DNA from: Myxococcales bacterium
Lineage (GTDB): Bacteria; Myxococcota_A; Bradymonadia; UBA7976; UBA1532
Direction: 5' to 3'
NCBI GenBank assembly: GCA_020633555.1
Contig: JACKDL010000002.1
Coordinates: forward strand, 124,001-188,000
DNA length: 64,000 nt
In this document: piece by piece, positions 19,776 to 26,695 of the stretch
How positions within the stretch are numbered: position 1 is the stretch's first letter
Layout: each line of letters opens with the position of its first letter
The notes under the pieces: generated by a model
What the model was told of the DNA's origin: nothing
The model's input: only the letters and a program-made list of their open reading frames with translations
Database searches by the model: none
Position numbers and translations under genes: made by a program

Positions 19776-22283
19776 TCAGCGCTTCCGCTGCGGGCGGCTC
19801 TCGGGCGGGGCGGTCAGGGGGTCGTCGGGCCAACTGTGTTTGGGGTAGCGCCCGCGCAGCTCCTTGCGCACCTGGGGGTAGCCATTGGCCCAGAAGCTGG
19901 CCAGATCGGCCGTGACCTGGGCGGGGCGCTGGTTGGGCGCCAGCAGATGCATCAACACCGGCACCTGGCCGCCCGCTACGCGCGGCGTCTCAGTCAGGCC
20001 GAACACTTGCTGGATGCGGGCCGCCAACACCGGGGGCTCGCCGGGGCTGTATTGCAGGCGCTTGTGGGTGCCATCGGGCAACGGCAGCCGGGCGGGGGCC
20101 ATCTGATCCACCGTCTGCACCACCGCGTGGCCTGCGAAGGCATGCAGCAGGGGTAACAGATCCACCCGCCGGGTGTCATCGAACTTCCGGCATCCGGAAC
20201 ACACGGCCGCCACAAGATCGGTGACGGGGCCGGCCTCGTCCAGCTCGGGGAAGCCAGGCAGGTCCAGGTCGGGGCGCTGGGCGGCCAGCCAGCGCAGGCG
20301 GGCCAGCCACTCGGCGGCCTCGCGGCTGGGGTCGAAGGCGCGGGCGGGGGCGGCGGCGGCAGCCTGCGCCAGCGTGGCCTCGACGGCGGCGGGATCTGCG
20401 GCCTGGCCCACGCTGTGTTCCGCAAGCAGCAGGGCGCCGAAGCGGGTGGCGCGCACCTGCACCACGGCCTCGCGCTCGGGGTCGAAGCGGGTCTCGACGG
20501 CGGTGGTGGTGGGCAGCGCCTGCGGATCCAGGGCGCACGCCACCCGGATGGTGTGTTCGGCGCGTTCGCCCCGGCGGGCGCCCTCCAGGCCCACGGCGAG
20601 CACCAGGCGGGCGTCCTTGACCACCGACCGGGGATCCAGCCGGGCGCCCGCGCCGCCCGCGAGCTTGAAGCGGTCGTCGCCGGCGCGACGGCGCACGGCC
20701 ACGCGGTCAGGGAAGCCGGCGAGCAGCAGACGGGTCAGGGTGGCGTCGTCGGCAGGTTCGTCCCGCGCCGGACGGCCCAGCGTGCGTTGGGCCACGGCCA
20801 CCAGTTGGTCGCGGGCCTGCTTCACTCGGTGCAGGCGGCCGCGGTGCACGGGGAAGCCGCCTGGGCGGGCCAGAGCAGCCAGGCGCAGGCCCAGATCCGA
20901 GTCGGCGGCCAGGTCGGGCGCCTGGGTGAACACATCGCGCTCCTCGGCCAACGCGGCGGCGGTGGCGCCCGCGGTCAGGTGGCCGGCGGCGTGGGCGGCC
21001 ACCACCACGCGGCCCAGGCGGGGGGGCACGGGCAGGCGCAGCAAGGTGTGGCCCAGCTCGGTCAGGCCGGTGTCATCCACAGCGCCCAGCCGGCGCAACA
21101 GATCTTCGGCCCGCTCGATGGCGGCTGCGTCCGGAGATTCGAACCACTGGAAGGCTTGTGGGGCGGTACCCCAGGCGCGGATCTCCAACACAGTTCGTGC
21201 CAAATCCACCCGGCGGATCTCGGGCTGCTCGGCGGCGGGCAGGCGGCGGTGGCGGCTCTCGGTCCAGAGGCGGCGGCACACGCCGGGGCCGGTGCGGCCC
21301 GCGCGGCCCGCGCGCTGATCGGCCGAGGCCAGGCCGATGGGCCCCAGCTCCAGGCGGGTCAGCCCGATGGCGGCGTCGTAGCGGGGCACGCGGGCCAGGC
21401 CGGTGTCCACCACGGCCCGCACGCCCGGCAGGGTCACCGAGGTCTCGGCGAGGTTGGTGGCCAGCACCACCTTGCGGGTGTCGGAGGGGGCCAGGGCGGC
21501 GTCCTGCTCGGCGGCCGGCAGGGAGCCGTGCAGCGGCAGCACGGCCAGGGGCAGGTCGCTCAACAGCCCGCGGGCGCGCTCGATCTCGCCCACGCCCGGT
21601 AGGAAGGCCAACACATGGCCGGCCGGGGTCTGTTGGAGGACCTGGCGGACGGCCAGGGCGCAGCGGTCGGCGGGGTGACGGTCGTCGGGGCGGGGGTCGT
21701 AGGTCACCTCGACCGGGAAGGTGCGGCCCTCGCTGTGGATGACGGGGCAGCCCAGGAACTCGGCCACGGGGCCAGGGTCGAGGGTGGCCGACATGACCAC
21801 CACGGCCAGGTCGTCACGCACGTCGGCGCGGATCTCGCGCAGGAAGGCCAGGGCCAGGTCCGCGTGCAGGCTGCGCTCGTGGAACTCGTCGAGCACGACG
21901 CAGCCCACGCCCTCCAGGAACGGGTCGGCCTGCAGGCGCCGGGTCAGCAGGCCCTCGGTGAGCACCTCAATGCGGGTGTCGGGGCCGGTGCGGTCCTCGA
22001 AGCGGATGCGGTAGCCCACCTCGCCCCCCAGCGGCACGCCACGCTCGGCGGCGATCCGCGCGGCGCAGCTCCGCGCAGCCACCCGCCGGGGCTGCAGCAG
22101 CAGCACCTTGCCGTCGCCCGCCAGGCCGGCATCCAACAGCGCCGGAGGCACCCGGGTGGTCTTGCCGGCGCCCGGGGGGGCCACGAGCACGGCGGCGCCG
22201 TGGACGCGGACGGCGGCCAGCAGGTCGGGCAGGGCCTCGTCAATGGGCAGCGGGGGCAGGGTGTTGGGCGAGGGCTTCGGCAT
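19776..22283 (-). CDS. hrpB: ATP-dependent helicase HrpB
   Basis: An 835-residue DExH-box helicase. Walker A is APPGAGKTTRVP (about 36-47). The DEAH box is DEFHERS. Motif III (SATLDPGPVAEFL) and motif VI (QRAGRAGRTGPG) are intact. The C-terminal HrpB-specific region ends with a signature QVFGLTETPRVAGG and HLLAPNQRPAQVTADLASFW, which separates HrpB from HrpA. Bacterial HrpB is an RNA/DNA helicase of uncertain physiological role. Convergent with ppc; the LysR gene lies 34 bp upstream on the same strand. Confidence 0.93.
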   Translation of the reverse strand: MPKPSPNTLPPLPIDEALPDLLAAVRVHGAAVLVAPPGAGKTTRVPPALLDAGLAGDGKVLLLQPRRVAARSCAARIAAERGVPLGGEVGYRIRFEDRTGPDTRIEVLTEGLLTRRLQADPFLEGVGCVVLDEFHERSLHADLALAFLREIRADVRDDLAVVVMSATLDPGPVAEFLGCPVIHSEGRTFPVEVTYDPRPDDRHPADRCALAVRQVLQQTPAGHVLAFLPGVGEIERARGLLSDLPLAVLPLHGSLPAAEQDAALAPSDTRKVVLATNLAETSVTLPGVRAVVDTGLARVPRYDAAIGLTRLELGPIGLASADQRAGRAGRTGPGVCRRLWTESRHRRLPAAEQPEIRRVDLARTVLEIRAWGTAPQAFQWFESPDAAAIERAEDLLRRLGAVDDTGLTELGHTLLRLPVPPRLGRVVVAAHAAGHLTAGATAAALAEERDVFTQAPDLAADSDLGLRLAALARPGGFPVHRGRLHRVKQARDQLVAVAQRTLGRPARDEPADDATLTRLLLAGFPDRVAVRRRAGDDRFKLAGGAGARLDPRSVVKDARLVLAVGLEGARRGERAEHTIRVACALDPQALPTTTAVETRFDPEREAVVQVRATRFGALLLAEHSVGQAADPAAVEATLAQAAAAAPARAFDPSREAAEWLARLRWLAAQRPDLDLPGFPELDEAGPVTDLVAAVCSGCRKFDDTRRVDLLPLLHAFAGHAVVQTVDQMAPARLPLPDGTHKRLQYSPGEPPVLAARIQQVFGLTETPRVAGGQVPVLMHLLAPNQRPAQVTADLASFWANGYPQVRKELRGRYPKHSWPDDPLTAPPESRPQRKR

Positions 22284-22317
22284 GGGCGGGGCAGGGTAGC
22301 CCCCCGTGGAGCCCGGC

Positions 22318-23256
22318 TCAATCGGGCCCGGTTCGATCAGGGTCAGGTGCGGCGGCGGCGACCTCGCGGACGACGCGGCGGAACCAGGCGTGGGCGGGGT
22401 CGCCCTGGCGGTGCGGGTGCCAGTGTTGGCGGAGCTCGAAGCCGGGGATGGTCAGGGGCGGCGCCAAGAGGCACAGCCGGAGCGTGCGGGCGAGCGCCCG
22501 TGCCACCCGGGTGGGCAGGGTGCTGATCAGGTCGCTCTGCGCGACCAGGTGGCCCACCGCCAGGAAACTGGGGGCGGTCAGCGCGACCCGGCGGCGGCGC
22601 CCCAGCGCGGCCAGCAGAGGATCCACCAGGCCGCCGGGCTCGCCCAGCGGGGCCGTCAGGGCGTGGCTCAGGGCGCAGTAGCGATCCAGATCCATGCGGT
22701 CTGCGTCGGGGTGGTCGGCGCGCAGCACCACGGTGAAGTCATCGCGCAGCAGGTGTTGCTGCTGCAGGTGGTCCCACGGCAGGAACCCCGGCGGACCGAT
22801 GGCCAGATCCAGCACGCCATCTTCGAGCTGTTCGGCCGTGCGGCGGCTGTCCGGGCGCACGAAGAGGTTCACGCCGGGGGCCTCGCGCGCCAGGCGGGCC
22901 AGCAGGCCCGGCAGCAGCGCCAGGTGGGCGTGGTCCGAGGACGCCAGCGTGAAGGTGTGGTCGCTGTGGGCCGGGTTGAACTCGGCGCGGCGCTCCACCA
23001 GGGCGGCGGCGTCCACCACCAGGCGCCGCAGCGGCGCCCGCAGCGCATCGGCGCGTGGGCTGGGGCGCATGCCGTGGCGGGTGCGGATGAGCAGCGGATC
23101 GTCGAGCAGCGCGCGCAGCCGGGCCAGGCTGCGGCTCATGGCCGACTGGGTCACGCCCATGCGCTGCGCCGCGCGGGTGACGCTGCCTTCGTCCAGCAAC
23201 GCGTGCAGGGCCACCAGCAGGTTCAGGTCGATCTTTGAGAAATGAATCGCGCTCAT
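22318..23256 (-). CDS. LysR-family transcriptional regulator
   Basis: A 312-residue LysR-type regulator. The N-terminal winged helix (IDLNLLVALHALLDEGSVTRAAQRMGVTQSAMSRSLARLR, given here only as the region 8-47) is well conserved, followed by an effector domain of the NodD/LinR-like subgroup (HTFTLASSDH, DLAIGPPG). The ATG at 23256 is chosen over an upstream one at 23328 because family similarity starts at MSAIHFSKIDL. The gene is divergent from the QorB-like reductase gene, with a T-N11-A palindrome between them (23264-23276). It therefore probably controls that gene and itself. The inducer is unknown. Confidence 0.9.
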   Translation of the reverse strand: MSAIHFSKIDLNLLVALHALLDEGSVTRAAQRMGVTQSAMSRSLARLRALLDDPLLIRTRHGMRPSPRADALRAPLRRLVVDAAALVERRAEFNPAHSDHTFTLASSDHAHLALLPGLLARLAREAPGVNLFVRPDSRRTAEQLEDGVLDLAIGPPGFLPWDHLQQQHLLRDDFTVVLRADHPDADRMDLDRYCALSHALTAPLGEPGGLVDPLLAALGRRRRVALTAPSFLAVGHLVAQSDLISTLPTRVARALARTLRLCLLAPPLTIPGFELRQHWHPHRQGDPAHAWFRRVVREVAAAAPDPDRTGPD

Positions 23257-23262
23257 GACTGG

Positions 23263-23279
23263 ATGCAATAAATGCATTG
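23263..23279. promoter_or_regulatory. LysR-type operator (T-N11-A)
   Basis: ATGCAATAAATGCATTG contains TGCA-N5-TGCA, fitting T-N11-A at 23264-23276, and CAAT/ATTG arms (23266-23269, 23276-23279). It lies 7 bp from the LysR start codon and about 63 bp before the reductase start, an AT-rich island typical of a divergent LysR control site. Confidence 0.55.
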
Positions 23280-23342
23280 GGCGCCTGAGTCCAGCGGCTC
23301 TACCGTGGAGCCACTCACAGGCCACCACCGAAGGAGCCCGCC

Positions 23343-24239
23343 ATGACCACTCAGACCCTGCTCGTCACCGGCGCGTCCGGTCATCTTGGCCGCCGCGTCA
23401 TCGCCCACCTGCTCGGCACGCAGGGGGTGTCCCCGGCGCAGATCATCGCGACCACCCGCAGCCCCGAGAAGTTGGCCGATCTGGCGGCCCGGGGGGTGCA
23501 GGTGCGCGCTGCCGACTTCAGCGTCCCCGAGGGCCTGCCCGCCGCCTTCGCGGGGGCCGACCGCCTGTTGCTGGTGAGCACGGACCAGGTGGGCGCCCGG
23601 CTCACCCAGCAGCGCGCGGCGATCCAGGCTGCCCAGGCGGCTGGGGTGCAGCACGTGGTCTACACCTCGATGCCCGCGCCCGAGCGCTCGCCGGTGATCT
23701 TCGCGCCGGAGCACGCCGGCACCGAGCTCGCCCTCGCCGAGAGCGGCCTGCCCGGGTGGACCGTGCTGCGCAACCACTGGTACTTCGAGAACGTGTTCAT
23801 GGCGCTGCCGGCCATCGCAGCCACCGGGGTGTGGGCCACGGCCGCAGGGGACCGGGGCACGGCGGACATCAGCCGCGATGATCTGGCCCAGGCGGCGGCG
23901 GCGGTGCTGGCCAGCGATCGGACGGGCACGGCCACCTTCACTCTTTCGGGCGGCGAGGCGCTCACCACCGCGCAGCAGGCTGCCGGCCTGGCCGAGGTGC
24001 TCGGCCGCCCGATCCAGGTGGTGTATCAGACGGCCGACGAGCGGCGAGCTGCCCTGCTCGGGGCTGGCCTGCCGGCGCCGTTCGCCGAGATGCTGGTGAG
24101 CTTCGAGGTGAACCAGGCCCAGGGCTACATGGAGCCCGTCACGGGTGACTTCCAGGCGATCACCGGGCGGGCACCCCAGAGCCACGCGGCGTGGCTGGCT
24201 GGGTCGGCCGGCGCATTGCGGGGCGCGGCCGGGCGCTGA
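23343..24239 (+). CDS. NmrA-like / QorB-type NAD(P)H quinone reductase
   Basis: A 298-residue atypical short-chain dehydrogenase. The Rossmann motif is TGASGHLGRRV at the N-terminus; TRSPEKLADLAARGV and VYTSMP follow as in E. coli QorB (YtfG). An internal ELALAESGLPGWTVLRNHWYFEN segment is characteristic of this group. QorB enzymes reduce quinones with NADPH; some relatives act as redox sensors without activity. A strong ribosome site (GAAGGAG) precedes the ATG. Divergent from a LysR gene that probably regulates it. Followed by palindromic GTCGGCCGAC repeats that may end transcription. Confidence 0.85.
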   Translation: MTTQTLLVTGASGHLGRRVIAHLLGTQGVSPAQIIATTRSPEKLADLAARGVQVRAADFSVPEGLPAAFAGADRLLLVSTDQVGARLTQQRAAIQAAQAAGVQHVVYTSMPAPERSPVIFAPEHAGTELALAESGLPGWTVLRNHWYFENVFMALPAIAATGVWATAAGDRGTADISRDDLAQAAAAVLASDRTGTATFTLSGGEALTTAQQAAGLAEVLGRPIQVVYQTADERRAALLGAGLPAPFAEMLVSFEVNQAQGYMEPVTGDFQAITGRAPQSHAAWLAGSAGALRGAAGR

Positions 24240-24241
24240 CC

Positions 24242-24268
24242 GTCGGCCGACGGTCGGCCGACGGTCGG
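24242..24268. repeat. tandem GTCGGCCGAC palindromes, possible terminator
   Basis: Two copies of the 10-bp palindrome GTCGGCCGAC (24242-24251, 24253-24262) separated by one base, plus a partial third (GGTCGG). They start right after the reductase stop codon and can fold into a strong hairpin, so a terminator is likely. Confidence 0.5.
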
Positions 24269-24380
24269 GGCCGCCGATTCGTCGCCGGATGTATCGGTAA
24301 GTGGTTGAATTCAAAGGGCATGAAAGGCTGGCACGGCCGCTGAAACGTCCCCGGTCACCACCGACCGAGGGGACCCTGCC

Positions 24381-25097
24381 ATGCCGCTCTTCCGCGCCAC
24401 CGTCGTCACCGATCCTGCCGAGCTCGACCGCGTGTACCGCCTGCGACACCGGATCTACATCGAGGAGATGGGCCTCCTGCCCGCCGACCACCCGTTCTGC
24501 GTGGACGGCCGCCTGATCGACCCCTACGACCACTACAGCCACCAGATCGCGTTGTGGCGGGACGACCGGGTGGTCGGCACCGCGCGGGTCACGGTGGGTC
24601 GCGACGGACCGCTGGAGATCGAGGAGTGTTGCGCGCTGGCGCCCGTGGGCCTCGACCGCGCGCGGGTGGCCGAGGTGACCCGCTTCATGGTGGACCGGCC
24701 CTGGAGGTGCCCCGAGGCTACGGCCCGGATCCTGTACGCCGCCCTGCACGCGATGCTCGCGGGCGGCGCGCACGGCGTGGTTGGGGCCGGCAAGCTCGGC
24801 AGCCTGGGGCGCTACTACCGGCAGATTGGCCTGCGCTGTGTGGATCCCACGCCCTTCGAGTACCCGGTGGTGCCGGGGGCGCGCTACCAGCTCCTGGCGG
24901 CGGATCTGGGGCGGCCGCGGAGCCTGCGCCGGCTGGCGTGGCGCACCTACGCGGCGTTGGGCCACGGCCTGTGCTGCCTGTTCCCCGGGCTGAGCAATCG
25001 CCTCTACCGCCGGGGCCTGAGCGCAGGCAGCCGCGCCAGGGTCAAGCCGGAGGCTTTGGCCGAGCCGGTCTTGCGCGCGGCGCCCGCCGAGGGCTGA
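24381..25097 (+). CDS. FeeM-like N-acyl amino acid synthase (GNAT fold)
   Basis: A 238-residue protein resembling the FeeM / autoinducer-synthase-like branch of GNAT acyltransferases. Family features: LDRVYRLRHRIYIEEMGLLPAD near the start, a YDHYSHQIALWRDDRVVGTARV strand pair, then VAEVTRFMVD. Such enzymes join an acyl-ACP fatty chain to an amino-acid amine, giving signal-like or lipid products. The C-terminal 50 residues are basic and hydrophobic, perhaps for membrane contact. The ATG at 24381 starts the family similarity. Upstream is a perfect palindrome TTGAATTCAA (24305-24314). It is followed after 62 bp by the FHA/sigma-54 activator gene. Product unknown. Confidence 0.65.
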   Translation: MPLFRATVVTDPAELDRVYRLRHRIYIEEMGLLPADHPFCVDGRLIDPYDHYSHQIALWRDDRVVGTARVTVGRDGPLEIEECCALAPVGLDRARVAEVTRFMVDRPWRCPEATARILYAALHAMLAGGAHGVVGAGKLGSLGRYYRQIGLRCVDPTPFEYPVVPGARYQLLAADLGRPRSLRRLAWRTYAALGHGLCCLFPGLSNRLYRRGLSAGSRARVKPEALAEPVLRAAPAEG

Positions 25098-25159
25098 TCA
25101 GGTCGGCGGCGGCCGCCCGAAGGCTTGGTGGCCACGCGGGTCCGTGCCAGGATGGCCCC

Positions 25160-26689
25160 ATGGACCTGCTGGACGTCGAGACCCTCGAGGCCCCGGGCTC
25201 GGGCGCGCTGCGCCCGGTGCGGCCGGCCCTGGGGTTGACCATTGCGTGGCACGCCGATCCCAGCCGGGTGGGCGAGGTGTGCTCGGTGCTGGCCGCCACC
25301 GAGGTCAACCGCGCGGCGCCTGAGTTTCGCACGGCGCTGGGCCGCCCCACGGGCCCGCTGGCCGATCCCTACATCAGCCGAAATGGCATTGAGATCACGC
25401 CCCTGAAGGGCGGCGGGGCGCGGATCACCCAACTGGGGCGCGCCCCGCTGGAGGTGAACGGGCAGCCCGTCGAGGCCAGCGTGGACGTGCCCGGGGGCCA
25501 GGCGGTCATCACCCTGGCCCGGCGCGCCGTGCTCGTCCTGGGGCCCATCGCCGTGCCGCGCCGGGGGGCGGACCATGGGCTGGTGGGTGAGAGCGAGGCG
25601 CTGCAGGGCGTGCGGCGCAACATCGAGCGGGCGGCGGGCACCGAGGTGCCCGTGCTGCTGCGCGGCCCTTCGGGATCCGGCAAGGAACTGGTGGCGCGAG
25701 CGCTGCACGAGGCCAGCGCCCGCAAGCGGGGGCCCTACCGCACGGTGAACCTGGCGGCGGTGCCCGAGTCCACGGCGGCGGCGGCCTTCTTCGGCCACAC
25801 CAAGGGGGCGTTCACCGGCGCCGCGCAGGCCCACCCGGGGTACTTCGGCGAGGCCGACGGCGGCACCCTGTTCCTGGACGAGGTGGGCGACGTGCCGGTG
25901 TCCCTGCAGCCGTTGCTGCTGAGGGCGCTGGAGACGGGGGAGGTGCAGCCGGTGGGCGCGCGCCGGGCCCAAACGGTGGACGTGCGCCTGGTGTCGGCCA
26001 CCGATCGGGATCTGGACGCCGCGGTCGAGGACGGCGACTTCCGGCTGCCCTTGCTGCACCGCCTGGCGGGCTATGAGATCACCGTGCCGGCGCTGGCGGC
26101 CCGGCGCGATGACATCGGGCGCCTGCTGGTGCACTTCCTGAAGGTCGAGCTGGCCGCGCTGGGCGCCGAAGACCGGCTGCACGGCGACCTGCGCGAGAAG
26201 CACACCTGGCTGAGCGCGCGGAAGGCGGCGCGGCTGGTGCTGGATCCTTGGGCGGGCAACGTACGCGCGCTGCGCAACGCGGCACGGCGGGTGGCGGTGG
26301 ACTGGCACGACGCGCCCACGGTGGAGGGCCTGCCCCCGTTGAGCCCCCAGGCCGACGACGTGGCGGTCACCGGGGATCTGCCCGACGCCCAGGGTCTGTC
26401 GGGGTCCCCGACGCCCACCAGCGAGCTGGACGAGGCGCAGGTGCTGGCGGCCATGCAGGCGGCGGGCTGGGCGGTGCACGCGGCGGCGCGGGCCCTGGGC
26501 GTGCCCCGCAGCACGCTGTACGGCTTCATCGAGCGCACGGGCGTGGTGCCCAAGGCGGCCGATCTGCCGCGGGCGACCGTGCAGGCGGCGCTGGCGGCCC
26601 ACCGCGGTGACGAGGCGGCGGCCGCCGACGCGCTGCGGGTGTCGGGCCGCGGCCTGAGCGCTCGGATGAAGGCGCTGGGCCTGAAGTGA
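25160..26689 (+). CDS. FHA-domain sigma-54-dependent activator
   Basis: A 509-residue enhancer-binding protein. Residues about 50-125 form an FHA-like domain (LGRPTGPLADPYISRNGIEI, VNGQPV), which reads phospho-threonine. The AAA+ domain (140-385) has Walker A GPSGSGKE (169-176), an intact GAFTGA loop (216-221) and Walker B LFLDEV. The C-terminus carries a Fis-like helix-turn-helix (about 428-457) and a second HTH-like segment (about 472-505, ending RGLSARMKALGLK), unusual for the family. The next gene, 6 bp downstream, encodes a Ser/Thr kinase; FHA activators in Myxococcus are commonly controlled by such kinases. The likely target is the consensus sigma-54 promoter at 29828-29843. Confidence 0.9.
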   Translation: MDLLDVETLEAPGSGALRPVRPALGLTIAWHADPSRVGEVCSVLAATEVNRAAPEFRTALGRPTGPLADPYISRNGIEITPLKGGGARITQLGRAPLEVNGQPVEASVDVPGGQAVITLARRAVLVLGPIAVPRRGADHGLVGESEALQGVRRNIERAAGTEVPVLLRGPSGSGKELVARALHEASARKRGPYRTVNLAAVPESTAAAAFFGHTKGAFTGAAQAHPGYFGEADGGTLFLDEVGDVPVSLQPLLLRALETGEVQPVGARRAQTVDVRLVSATDRDLDAAVEDGDFRLPLLHRLAGYEITVPALAARRDDIGRLLVHFLKVELAALGAEDRLHGDLREKHTWLSARKAARLVLDPWAGNVRALRNAARRVAVDWHDAPTVEGLPPLSPQADDVAVTGDLPDAQGLSGSPTPTSELDEAQVLAAMQAAGWAVHAAARALGVPRSTLYGFIERTGVVPKAADLPRATVQAALAAHRGDEAAAADALRVSGRGLSARMKALGLK

Positions 26690-26695
26690 GCCCCC

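Noticed and set aside
24329..24344. Possible third sigma-54 promoter (TGGCAC-GGCCG-CTGAA) before the FeeM-like gene
   Set aside because: The -24 part matches but the -12 part has CTGAA instead of TTGCW; too poor to call.
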